A stretch of 64,000 nucleotides of DNA from Martensiomyces pterosporus (lineage: Eukaryota; Kickxellomycota; Kickxellomycetes; Kickxellales; Kickxellaceae): the NCBI GenBank assembly GCA_025201845.1, contig MU603960.1:100138-164137 (forward strand). The letters run 5' to 3'. The first letter of the stretch is position 1, and every line of letters starts with the position of its first letter. Positions 10,168-21,400 of this stretch are shown piece by piece. Under the pieces are notes generated by a model. It had not been told where the DNA came from. It searched no databases and saw only the letters and a list, made by a program, of their open reading frames with translations. The position numbers were made by a program, and so were the translations under genes.

Positions 10168-10466
10168 ACCAGGCTCTGAAACAAGGGGGCTGTATGATCT
10201 CTTCTCTGTGCCCGATCCAGATCTGCTTCACTTTACTCTACTCCTCATCTGTTTGCTTTCACCTCAGTGCTCTATCGTTACTAGCATCTGCCTTTTTGCA
10301 CGCACCGCTCTAATACCTGCATCGTCCATGCCTTCTTTACCATGTCTTGCCCTCATTAAATCGCTCGATTACAATAGCTCTGTGGGATGCGGCGTGTCGC
10401 TGCTATTATGCTACAAAAAAGACAATAAAGTGGCTGCAATGAGCTAAAAACAAGCAGAGGCCATTG
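10168..10466. other. Intergenic between convergent genes
   Basis: Shared 3' flank of the unknown-function gene (plus) and PSF1 (minus). A plus-strand AATAAA at about 10423-10428 could be the polyadenylation signal of the upstream gene. Confidence 0.45.
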
Positions 10467-11243
10467 TCAAGATGGATTGATGTGCTCCAGGTACCCGATA
10501 GTTATGAGGTGCTCGACATCCGACCGGCACAAGTAATGCTGCGTGCCGGCTTGGAGGTTGACCACACCGCTCTCAGTCACAATCTCGCCGCAGTCCTTGT
10601 TAACGCGCACCTCGATGTAGAGATCGCGTGGGGGCAGCTCTCCATTGGCAGCCCAGTCCAGTGAGTCGCTCGGGCACAGCTGGCTCTCAACCGCATCTCG
10701 ATACGCCGAGTTCAGCCGTGCGTAGTCGCGTGCATAGTTTTGCTCCTCTGGGGAAAGCCGCGAGGATACGCTTGGCGGCACCATCGACGGAGCCAGGTGC
10801 AGTGTCCACAGCAGCGATCGCAAAAACTCTGCCCTGCGGTGGTGGTAAGCCAGGAGGCACCGCTTGTTGCGGTTCAATGTCAGGAAGTAAAGCGCCGTCT
10901 GCGCATTGGTGTTTTCGATCTCCGCCTGCGTGGCAGCGGCATCCACTCCCTTACCCGCCTCGCCGCTGATTGACTGCGAGTATGCCGCCTGGGACGAGAG
11001 GTCATGCAGCCCTTGCTTGCTTGCGCTCCCGCTGTCGGCAGCAGCGCCAAACACTCGCGATGAGCCCTGGCTTTCTGTCCTGGTCGCAGTGTTGAGAGCT
11101 GCGATCATCTCCTCGATGCGCTTCCATAGATACCGCGTCTCTTGCGCTACTAGCCTGACCTGCTCCTCGCTGTATGCCGGAATGTGGTCAGTCGCGATAT
11201 CCTTGGCCTCCTTCACAAGTCGGAATGCCTCGTCTCCCAGCAT
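10467..11243 (-). CDS. PSF1: GINS complex subunit Psf1
   Basis: 258 aa from the first ATG at 11243; the longer open frame begins at TTG. Psf1 is one of four GINS subunits and part of the CMG helicase (Cdc45-MCM-GINS) needed for initiation and progression of nuclear DNA replication. Seen: N-terminal helix GDEAFRLVKEAKD, the central RNKRCLLAYHHRRAEFLRSLLW core that matches the family's RNRRC-AYLY-R-LRIRALRW pattern, and a C-terminal B-domain with LYIEVRVNKDCGEIVTESG and a final EHLITIGYLEHI. Human Psf1 is about 196 aa; the extra residues form a Ser/Ala/Gln-rich insertion between the first helices and the core (about residues 55-110). The gene is convergent with its left neighbour and divergent from the 13.8 kb gene across 2.5 kb. 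Confidence 0.93.
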   Translation of the reverse strand: MLGDEAFRLVKEAKDIATDHIPAYSEEQVRLVAQETRYLWKRIEEMIAALNTATRTESQGSSRVFGAAADSGSASKQGLHDLSSQAAYSQSISGEAGKGVDAAATQAEIENTNAQTALYFLTLNRNKRCLLAYHHRRAEFLRSLLWTLHLAPSMVPPSVSSRLSPEEQNYARDYARLNSAYRDAVESQLCPSDSLDWAANGELPPRDLYIEVRVNKDCGEIVTESGVVNLQAGTQHYLCRSDVEHLITIGYLEHINPS

Positions 11244-13792
11244 TGCTTTCCGCGTTACTACTTTGGAATAAATGAAGCGAAAGGAGCATGAATGCAGGCG
11301 GAACAGACCCGGCAAACGCAGCGTTTTAGCGTAAACAACGCTGCCCGTGCTTTCCCCCCCCCCCCTGCTGCCCTCTTTCCGGCTCGAAAATCAAATCCGA
11401 TTCAGGCGAGCCGCGAGCAGCATCACGATATCCACGCTGCTTAAATTGTCTATTTTCCGTTTCGGTGTATCATGCGTGCTGCCCGCTTGGTCGCCAACCA
11501 GGGTGCAGTATTTGGTATGGCGAGAAGGAAAGGAGATGGGGAGACGACTTTGCCTTTGCTGCCTCTGGCGCCGATACCAAAAGGGATTTGCGCTCAATAT
11601 AATCGTACATGCAAGCAGCATATCCGTCGTTCGCAGATGTGGTATGCAGCGGCAGAAGATGCTAGAGGAGAGGGTGGGGCGGACATGACAAGCGGCACTC
11701 AGCATTCCACAGATGCGCACCTCTCAGGCCCACGCACCCGTTGCATGTCAATTGGTTTGCTGTTTTTGGGCGGACAATACCTCGCGCTATCTTTCGCTCC
11801 CTCTGTCCTGGTTGAGTGCTGGCGGCAGCGATTATGATGATGCAGGCATGCCAACAAATTGGTATCTTCCAGCAGAAGAGCTGCATGAGCCAGCACTCGC
11901 TGTTCACCATTCGATCATAGATAAGGGCTTGGATTGCGAACAATTGGATATGAGACAAGTCGAGCGCACATAATGGCCGGTGATGCCGCTCCATGCAACT
12001 CTCTGCCCACATCCACTTGTCTTTGTTTACAGCACATACGTGTCTGCAAAGATAGGACGACAAAATGGCGAGCAACCAAGTGAGCGAGCAAACGAAGCAC
12101 CCCACCTTCTTCCCTGGCATGTAAAGGAAAACAGGGTCCCTTTCTCTTTCTCTCCCTCGATTCACGACATGTAAGCGCGAATCCCTCTGGCCAACCACCA
12201 TGTACCTCTGCTTCGAGCGTGCTGAGCACCGCCATATTGCTATCCACAACCAACCCGCCCTATCTGCCAATTGGGTATAATAATGCCATTCTCAGCGGAA
12301 ACTGCTGCCTGCGCATACGACTGAGAAAAAGGGCCCAGGCAAATCCTCTTTCTATGCCATGCACAGCCTTTATTGCCAAGCAAAATACATACATGCATAT
12401 CGTTGCGACAGGATATTTGCATGGGCCGTTTCTCGGGGAGTTAGAGGGCACATACCAAGGAGTGTTTGGCTCATATTGTATTTGGCATGGATTTGGGGCA
12501 GGAGCAGCAGCAGGGGATGGGGCGGGGAGCGCAGGGGCGAGAAGAGACACAGCAAGGTGAGCTAAGCAGCACACTTTCCAGACATCCCAGCACCTGGCTT
12601 CTTTTTCGCCAGCCGCCTGCTGCGCGCCACGCATGCGTGCTGGGTCCCTGCTGCCATGTCCCCAATTGTCGCCCACCCTCCCTCGCTGCCGCTGAGCCAT
12701 TGCACTAAAGATAGCACTCCCAACTGGCAGCAAGGGGGATGGCGGTGGTGGTGGTGGTGGTGGAAAATGCTGCTGTTTTGATATCATCCTGCCGCGTACA
12801 CGTTTGTTCGTGCGAGCTATGTGCGACGACATGCCAAAAAGCGCCTCGGGTCCAGTGTGAGAAAGGCTGAACAGCACTGCAACAACGATGCGCTAGATGC
12901 GCTAGACGCAACCACATCCAAGTTTCAATCCTGGTTTCTTCTGCATACAATAGGGAAACACCACACTCCTCCTCTCCCTTGCTGCTCTGCGCATAATAGA
13001 CAGTGCAGCAGACAGCAGGCATCGGGCATACGATGTCGTCTTTGTCGTCTTCGTGTGTTGAATGGGACGCATATTTTTAGACGTGAGCCTCACCTGCTGT
13101 CCCGCCTTCGTGTCTAAGGCACCAGCCGGAAGAGCGGCGAGTGCGGTTGAGGGGGGACACAGAAACCGCGAGCAAGAGAGAGCGCAGCTGCTGTATTACA
13201 GGCATTTTTACCAAGAAATGGCCACATCGTGCTGGCCAACATTTCGACCAAAGTCAGCATGCAAGTACTAATAATACACAAATGGGGATGAATGGGGTGT
13301 GAGGTGGGCACTTTTGTGCAAGTGGTGTGTTGTGTCGGGTGCGTTGGGTCCTATCGCAATTCTGACTAACATGCACCGCTGTGAACGGGAGGCGATGATA
13401 ACGGCATTCAATAGGACACAGGGTGAGCGAACCACTCCCGCCCACTGCCCCTCCGCGCCTCTCCCTTCGCCCTGCACTGCGCTTTGGAACGGAATCAGCA
13501 GCATGAGCGGCAGCAGCACCGCCTCTTACAGCTTGCAATTATGGCAGCAAACAATAGCAGATGGCGAGTAAACAATTCCACCATGGTCATGGCACTGCGA
13601 GGAGAGGTATAAATAGCCTGCCGCGTCCGGCCATGTCTTTTGTGTTGTTTCCTCATCAGCCTCGGCCACTTGTTCGACTTCCTACACACCTGCTGCTCCG
13701 CTCTTCAAAGACTGACAAAGTCTGCTCTCTGCCAGAAGCACTCTATCTCCAAGACTAAGATCGCGCTATCCACGCACAATCCCGCCTCCACA
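11244..13792. other. Long intergenic region between divergent genes
   Basis: About 2.5 kb without a convincing gene on either strand. Includes a C homopolymer near 11355-11366, a GGT/GGTGGTGG simple repeat at about 12739-12762, and CT-rich leader-like sequence from about 13630. Open frames of up to about 200 codons exist, but they have shadow-like composition and cross the simple repeats. No tRNA or snRNA was recognised by eye. Confidence 0.55.
13608..13615 (+). promoter_or_regulatory. TATA box for the secreted solute-binding-like gene
   Basis: TATAAATA preceded by GAGAGG, 178 bases upstream of the ATG at 13793 and followed by a C/T-rich, TCTTCA-type leader. Fits a strongly transcribed gene, as does the highly biased codon use of the downstream CDS. 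Confidence 0.65.
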
Positions 13793-15031
13793 ATGCTCTT
13801 CAAGATTAACGCCTACGTCGCCGCCGTCACCATTCTTTCGGCGCTCCTCTCGTCTGCCACTGCCCAGGACTACTTCCCCGACAAGGTCGAGGTCAAGTAC
13901 GGCGCTGGGTTCCAGATCACCTACCAGGACAATGCCAAGTACATCTACAACAAGGTCTCGCAAGAAACCTACGTCCTCTACCAGTCAGGCACCGACATCC
14001 CTGCCGGCATCACCCCTACTCCTGCCAACAGCCTCCAGGTCGGCAACTGGACCAAGGTGTTCGCTGTGCCCGGCAACAAGGTTGTCCTGGACTCCGCTCC
14101 TGCCAGCGCCATCGTCGAGCTTCTTAACGCCCAGAGCACGGTGGGCGGTGCCTACAAGTACTTTGAGGTCACCTCCCCCTGCATGCAGAAGCTGCTCGGG
14201 GGCGTGACCCGCATCCAGCAGAGCTGGAACATCCCCAGCGCCCGCAGGAAGCGCAACACCTTTGCCCGCCGTGTGTACTACGACCTTGGCAACAACGGCC
14301 TCGACTGGACCTTCACCACCTACGGCATGAGCGACCCTCGCTCTGTTGCTGTCAACCCTGAGAGCGCCACAGACCTTTTGGGCAAGGCCGAGTGGATCAA
14401 GTTTGTTGCCGCATTCTACAACAAGGAGGCCGAAGCCAACCAGATCTTCAGCGCCATCGAGTCGCGCTACAACGACCTCAAGTCGTCTGTCAGCCAGCCA
14501 GCCAAGAAGACGGTCGGCTTTGCCCGCTACAACAAGGTTGCCAACGGCACCGTTGTCAGCTGGACCGTCGATCAGGCCCAGCCCTGGTTCGCTCAGGGCC
14601 TCGCCGATGCTGGTCTGAATGTCTACACGGGCGATGTCACTGGCTACAGCAACATCAACGACTTCTACAAGGTCATTGCCAACTGGGACATCCTCATCGA
14701 CCTCAGCATTGAGCCCCTTCCCCATGGCGGCGCAACCATCCCCGAGTGGTCCAACATCTACAGCGGCTACCAGTTTGACGCGAGCAACAACGCCAACGCC
14801 GCCAAGTCCTTCAACTTCCTCACCAACAACGCCATCTACAGGACCGATCGGATCAGCGGCTACAACAACGCCACCGACTACAACGAGCACTACCAGGTCC
14901 AGCCCGACCTTCTGCTGACCGACTTTATCAAGATTGCATCGTCTGCTGGCGCCCAGGACGCCCTGTGGCACCGCAATCTCCCCAAGCAGGTCCCAGTCGA
15001 CTGGAAGTCCGCCAGCGAATGCCAGAACTAA
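13793..15031 (+). CDS. Secreted periplasmic-binding-protein-like (FecB/TroA-type) protein
   Basis: 412 aa. The first ATG with a signal peptide is at 13793: MLFK, a hydrophobic stretch (AAVTILSALLS), then probable cleavage after ATA before QDYFPDK; the frame open further upstream starts at a non-ATG codon. The body resembles the helical-backbone solute-binding proteins of iron-siderophore/cobalamin ABC importers: VEVKYGAGFQITYQDNAKYI near the N-terminus, YVLYQSGTDIP, a long interlobe helix region, KKTVGFARYN at the start of the second lobe, then ALADAGLNVY-like sequence (GLADAGLNVYTG) and a WDILIDLS segment. No membrane anchor or lipobox is seen, so it is predicted to be extracellular or wall-associated. 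Codons are strongly biased to C-ending forms, suggesting high expression. The ligand is unknown; iron chelate or another small ligand is inference. Fold assignment is moderate, secretion good. Confidence 0.62.
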   Translation: MLFKINAYVAAVTILSALLSSATAQDYFPDKVEVKYGAGFQITYQDNAKYIYNKVSQETYVLYQSGTDIPAGITPTPANSLQVGNWTKVFAVPGNKVVLDSAPASAIVELLNAQSTVGGAYKYFEVTSPCMQKLLGGVTRIQQSWNIPSARRKRNTFARRVYYDLGNNGLDWTFTTYGMSDPRSVAVNPESATDLLGKAEWIKFVAAFYNKEAEANQIFSAIESRYNDLKSSVSQPAKKTVGFARYNKVANGTVVSWTVDQAQPWFAQGLADAGLNVYTGDVTGYSNINDFYKVIANWDILIDLSIEPLPHGGATIPEWSNIYSGYQFDASNNANAAKSFNFLTNNAIYRTDRISGYNNATDYNEHYQVQPDLLLTDFIKIASSAGAQDALWHRNLPKQVPVDWKSASECQN

Positions 15032-15405
15032 GGAGGCAAAACAGCGAAAGGAGCTTTACGACCTCCCTTCTGAAAAACAAAACGCTAGCAAGAACTGCCT
15101 CCATGGCCCAAACATAAATAGTCAGTACATTTCTTCTTCCTCTTCTTCTCACTGCTGCCAAGCTAACTGCAGCCAAGTTCTCTTTTTCATTTCGCAATGA
15201 AAGTATGGTGGATTCCATTTCAGTTCTGACGGGCATGCAAGGAACACACCTGATTGCGCTTGTCTCCTGCGCAAAAGCGATGCATCCATAACACGGCGTT
15301 GTCAGGCGCATGTTATTGAGCAGGAAAGAAGTAATGTGATGCGAATAAATGATATTTAGTAGTATCTGTGCAGCCAAGTCAAGCCATCGATCTGTCAGTC
15401 GCAGC
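15032..15405. other. Intergenic between convergent genes
   Basis: 3' flanks of the secreted protein (plus) and the giant disordered protein (minus). Contains TCTTCTTCCTCTTCTTCTC pyrimidine sequence near 15130-15150 and a plus-strand AATAAA near 15345. Nothing else seen. Confidence 0.45.
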
Positions 15406-18400
15406 TCACGAAGAGCCGAGCAATCTGGCAGCACGCCGGAAGCGGCTAGATTCGGTAAAAGGAATGATGCGGTGGGTGCTCGCCAGGTCCGACAGCGGAG
15501 ATGCAGTCGAAATGTTCTCGTCAATGAGCTCAATCTTGATCGAACCGGCCGACCTTGCCGAATATGCGATTTCGGCAGCCTCGTTGGACTCGATCGTGTT
15601 CAGCGTGCCATTGGTCGGCACCTTGGAGCGCGCCCTGTGCTCGTTCACGCTGGCTGCTGCGCCATCGTTGCTATATTCAGCCGACGAAAACGCACGGTTC
15701 AGCATGCTGGCCCTGAATGGGGCTGTCGAGCGCTCCTGTGATCCTCGCCTGAGCTTATCGAGAATGGGCGGCTGCTGGCTGGTGCGCCGTTGGATGAGGC
15801 CGTCGGATATCCGACGCGAGTTGGAGCTGCGTCTGTGTCTGGCAGGGCTCTCATACGAAGGGCGGCTGTACTGCGACCTGCTCACCAGCGACGAGCGAGA
15901 GAGTATCTCGCTGTCTGTGCGGCGACGGTGCGAGCGCTGCCTCTGGTTGCTGGCCAGCCCGTAGTAGGATCCGTTGTAGCCGAAATCCAAGCTCGACGAG
16001 TAGATGGAAGCCATGGAATCCACGCCCTCCACCAGCTGCGACTTCAGCAGCGCCGGTGCCGGCTGCAGACGGGACTCCTCTATAGCTGCTTTCTGGATCA
16101 TGCCCTCAAGAACGCGTAGTCTGGCCATCAGCTCCTGCTTCTCCCGCTTCTTGTCCTTTTTCGCCTTGCTGGGGATGGGCTTTCTATGGGGCACTTCCGA
16201 CAGACGGCGGTTGCGATCGCGGCCTCTTGCTGGGCTCAAGCAGTCAGCGCCGCTAGCCTTGAGCACTCCCAGGCTGCTGCCGTGGCTGTGAATGCCATCG
16301 GCAGCGGCAGCGCTAGCAGATACTCCCCGGGCAGTCAGTGCGCCTGTAGCAAGAACACTATCCACTGTGTCCACTGTGGTTTCAAGGAGCTCTGGCATCT
16401 TTTGCTGCTGAGCCACCGTGGGCTGGCCACTGCCGAGGCTGCTGCTCTTCGCATGTGCGCGCCGAGACCGAGGGATGGCGATCTTTCTAGCATGGCGGCT
16501 AGAAGATCCGTTGCTTTGTTCGCTGTTATGTGAGGGCGAAGCCACTCGCTCAGTGCTTGGCTGCACCTCAATCGACTTGGCAGACTCCTCTGGGGCGGCC
16601 TCGACACTTCCAGCTTTCTTCGCCCGAGCAGTAGGGGCCACATCTTCGGACACCACACCTGCAGTAGCCACGCTGCTGCTGCCAGCGGCAGCATTCTGAG
16701 GAGCCTCATGCGAAGCAGCCTTCATGTCTGTAGAGCCCTGTAGTTCAGTGCCCTCCGCTCGCTGCTGCTGCTCCTTCTTTTCCGCTTCTCTCTGAGCAAG
16801 TACCTCTGGCGGTGGTCCCTCCAGCCCAAATGTCCAGTCGCCATCCTCCGATGCTTCCCCGTCGTATATGGTCGACGGTGCAGTTATACGCATGACATGC
16901 TCAAAGAACCGCTCAATTGCCGTGAGATCGCCAGCCAAGTACGCTCGAAGCACAGATTCCGGGACGCCGTTCTCGCCAGTGTCGTTGTCTGGATCGAACA
17001 GCGGCGGTGCTGGCTGGATCAGCGGCACTCCGCCAGACTGCCGCCTAGCATCCTTAAGATCAGGAGGAGTGAGTGCTGCGCCGTCGCCCAATAGCTGGCT
17101 AAACAGCGCTCTCTCTGCAACATCCTCAGTGCGGGACAGCCCCAGAGACTGAATAGCTGCTGGCCACGAGTGCGGGTGGTTGCTAATCCGCGGCAACAGC
17201 GGCGACTGGCTCAAGGCCTGTGCAAGCACGGGGGTCTCGTAGAACGACGCTGTTTGCTGGCGACTGTGATCATGCACACCGGCCCCACCTGCTTCATGTG
17301 GGCCCAGCACAGGCGGAAGCAGCAGGCTGGCGGCAAACGCAGGTGGAGCGGACTGCGGTGATGGGTACGAGACATGGCGCCTCGTTTTGGTGCGTCCAGA
17401 TGGCTTGCGCGCAAGAAGACTGACTCGGAAGTTGAGCTGCTCGTGGCCCATGCTGGTTGACCTGCTGCGCGCAGTCGGCTTTTGCTGCTCCACGTATTCT
17501 TGCAGCGATACCCTGCGATTCGTCTGCTTTCCACGAGATGCGCCCCCCGCCGAGCCAGCAGCGGCAGCGGCAGCGGCAGCAGTAGCAGTAGCAATAACAG
17601 TAGTCGATACAGATATCACAGCAGGGCCGTCATTGGCCAGCTTTCTTTCCATGATAGCGGGAGACTCGCCCGAATGAGTTGCCTGGATGCTAGCCCGAGC
17701 CACAGCATCTGACTCGGCAACACCGTCCTCTTGCTGCACGTCGTAATGGAAGCCAAGCCCAGATAGTGTCGCGTTGTTGGGCGTGGCTTCAAAGTCGCCG
17801 ACTTTTCCTCCACGCCTGGACACGCTTCGAGCCTTTGGCATCTGGGAGTCTGGCGATTCTACGTCGGAAGCTGCAGCCTCAGCAGGATCAGCAGCGACAG
17901 CAGGAGTGAGGACAAGGATGTCGCTGCCAGCATGCATCTCTGAAACACGCTCCTACGCAAAGGAGCAGGAATAAGCAAAATGCGTGCGTGCAAAAGGAGA
18001 GAGCAGCAGTAATAAAAGCGCAGGTTAGCATGCATGCCAGACAAGCCACGGTGCTGGAAATAGTGAGATGGAAAGAAGACTCGCACGTGCAATTTTGCGA
18101 TCTGTGCTAGAAACGCACTGGCGGCAGCACTCCCACTCCCCCCACTTTGCAAAGCAGCGCGCTCCATTGTGCTTGCAAAGCAGATGGGCCATGATAAATA
18201 GGGAGCAGAAAAACAAGAAGCGCGCGCTCCCCTTTCCACAAAGGCACTCAGCAACAGCCCAAAGAACGGCACAACAAGAATAAACACGGCTTTGGCCGGT
18301 GCACTTACTTCTGGAATTGTGTCCTCGGCTGTTTCGCCCTCGCTGTCCAGGTTATTCTGCGGGGCTGGCGGTGCATCTTGGTCGAATACCGAGCTGATGC

Positions 18401-21400
18401 TGGGCCGCTGCTCTGCAGGATCGGCGGCAGGCGACTTCCTTGAGCTCATCGACCCAAACTGCGACCCGGCGTCGTAGATGAGGCTGCGCGGATCTGGCGA
18501 AGTCTGCACGAGCTTAGCCAGCTCCTCCGGGTCATGCAGCGCTTGCTCTTCAACACCAGCTGCACCATGAGCTGCACCAGCCTGCTTGCCCTTGCTCGTG
18601 GTAGACGCCTTGCGTCTGACTGCCTCTTGCACCAAAGCTGAAGTGTCAGCCGACTTGGGCTGGCTGTCGCTGCGGCAAAGCTGTGGGATGGACGCGCCAG
18701 CAGCCGATGGGTCTTCAGGGTTGTTGAGTGTAGTGGGTGACTCCGTCGCGTTGGCTTCGGCTTGGCCGTCTGCAGTTCCACGACTGCCGCTGCCGCTGCT
18801 GCCACCACCCCTGCCGCCATTGCCGCTGTTGCCGGAAGGCGAAAGTGCGTCTGCGCACTCGCCCATATGGCGTAAGCCAGCGTCGCCAGCGAGGTCCGCC
18901 GAAGCAGCAGCCGTCGCTGTTGGGTTAGTGTCGCCCCAAATGATGCCGTTGATCTCCTTGATCTCTGGGCGTGCCGATGGGCGGCGGTATCTGATGTTGG
19001 AGCTGCTGCCGGCGTTGATGCTGGTCTCGGCAAAGTCCAGTATCTGCGTTCTGCCAGTGCCGGTCTCGCTTGCCGGCGAGTCATACGATGTAGACATGGT
19101 TCCGACCGCTCTGTCGTACTGCTCATGCAAGTCCATGCCAGAGGCGCCGACGCTGGCAGGGCGAGCATGCCGCCCATCAAAAGGCTGGCCCTCGTGCAGG
19201 AAGCGAGACCTGTCGCCTGGAGGAAGCTGCGCCGGGCTGTCGAATCCCCGCGAGGAGAGAATGCCACCCGCTGAGGGGGTGTTGAGCCCCTCAAGGCCCG
19301 GGATGTCGGCAAGGTTGTAGTGGTGTACAAAATCAGGGCTTGTGGAGGCAAGCATCTCCGCCAGCGATCCATCCGAGCTAATGACGCGGGACTGGGGCAC
19401 CGACATGGCCTTGCTTCTGTCCCACGGCTTGGGCTGCGCTGGCAGCTCGTTAGCATTGTACCGCGCAGTTATCGCATTGAGTGCGACGCTCGACGACCGT
19501 GGAAGGTTTTCGCTTTCGCGGCGGAGCTTAAGCACGTGGCTGTACTGGCTAGGCTCAAGCAAGTGAGCGTCTTCGCCGCCCTCGCCGCCATCGATCAGCT
19601 GCCCAGACGACACAGAGATTCCCAGTCCCTCCACGTCACCCATGCCACGCCCATCCTGGCTATCCCTGCCGAGATGCATCGCATATTCGCCATCCTTAGT
19701 CTTGGGCGACGTGCTGGTTGGCGTGTCTGTCAAGTACCCAGCGATTGCAGAGTCGCGCCAGCCGCTGGGGTCCGCTAGCTGGCCACCGGCTGCAGTGTCC
19801 CGCGGAGCACCGGGTGAAATGCCCAAGCTGGGGTAGAACTTTGGCGATCTGCTGCTCTGGCTGCCGGACGCTGATGCCCTGGGTACTGTTTCCGGCTGAT
19901 CACCATGCTGTCGGTTTGCAAGCCCATTGCCAGGCTGCGCTGGCTTGGTGCCGGACCCACGGAGCGAAGTAAGGAAGTCGGCATACATCCGCTTCTGCGT
20001 CGACGACTGAGTTTGATCCAGCGAGTGCTCGACAATGTCGGCGCAGATATCTTCGGATAGAGAGACCTTTGGCACATCAATGTCCACATTCGGCGGCTGA
20101 GAGTGCGTGGGTCTGGGGCCGGCGTCAACAGCCCCAAACTCTGGCGAATAGTCCTCGATCGCAGCCGATGTGTGGCGGCGACTAATGCGGCTACGAGTCA
20201 GCTTTTGTCTACCACCAGCACCAGCACCAGCACCAGCACCCACAGCGGAGGTACGGCTGCCAGCAAAGTAGTTCGCGCTGAGCCTGCGAGGATGGTGTCC
20301 TGTGATCCTGCCCAGAACCTCTGCAAAGAAACTGCCGCGCGGCCGGCGTTGTCCATTCGGTGCAGTGCCTGGCAGGTCGTGCACTGATTCCATCATGCCG
20401 TCGACTGGGTCATTGATGGCACTGCGGATGTGCAGTATGTCCTGCACCTTTGCGCTCCCACCATTGCTGGCTAGATACGAGGCAGGCAGATCGTCGTTGG
20501 ATTCCAGCGGGTAGCTAATGCGCTCCGTCTGCTGAGAAGCCTGGCCACCGAGAGGATGGTCGCCACGATTGTGCCACGGGACATGCAGATCCTCCTTAGT
20601 CCACTGGCTCGCCTTTGACCCAAAGGCCATGCTCTCTTCCACATTCGAGAACGATCTGCTGCGCTGCATTCTGGTGCGCGTGTCCACGGCTCTTGCATGG
20701 ATAGACGTGGGCCGTGGCGGAAGGTCTTTGTCCACGTATCGAGCAGCTGGAGCCTGGGGTCGACGCATCACTGGCTGCTTGTTCTCACTTTGCAGCGCAG
20801 AGTTTGGGAGGGGAGGCAGAGGCGGCGAAGGAGGAGATGTGCCTGTTGGTGCGCAGAATAGCCCAAACACGCTTGGTCTGCGGCGCCCACGGCCAATGTC
20901 CTCGCTAGGCCTACGACGGTCGCGGCGGCTACGGCTGGGTAGCGCTGAGGACAGCGCACTGGGCGCACAGGCAGCGGTGGCGCTTTCATCGGCACCTTGA
21001 GCACCTTGAGCACCTTGAGCACCTTTGCTGCGCTGCTGCCCGTGGGCTTGCCGCGGTTTGGATTCCTCCTGCTGCTGCTCTTTCTGCTGACGCTCGTGGA
21101 TGTACATGGCTGCATCGAGCACTGCCTGATGGTTGTTCAAGATCTGGCGCTGGGTCTCTGCTTCAAGCTTGCGCCGAGTGCTGGCCTGCCTTGCGACTCG
21201 CATCTCGTCAACAAACCGCTTCACTTGGTCCTGGTTGCGGTGATAGGTGCTAGGCGGTGGCAGGTTTCCCTCAAACTCTGCCACAGTCGAGTATCCATGG
21301 CGGTTGTAGATCAGACCCCGGTCGATGTCGAGCGTTCCTCCANNNNNNNNNNCATCACTGGCTGCTTGTTCTCACTTTGCAGCGCAGAGTTTGGGAGGGG

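Noticed and set aside
12260..12877. 205-codon minus-strand frame in the PSF1/secreted-protein spacer
   Set aside because: Crosses a GGT simple repeat (poly-Pro), has no domain and no ATG context or splice support.
13985..14971. 328-codon minus-strand frame opposite the secreted protein
   Set aside because: Val/Asp/Gly-rich shadow of a strongly C-ending codon-biased gene, with no domain.
20215..20242. CACCAG repeats as a possible CRISPR-like or mobile element
   Set aside because: Simple codon repeat encoding alternating Ala-Gly in the giant protein; no spacers or inverted ends.
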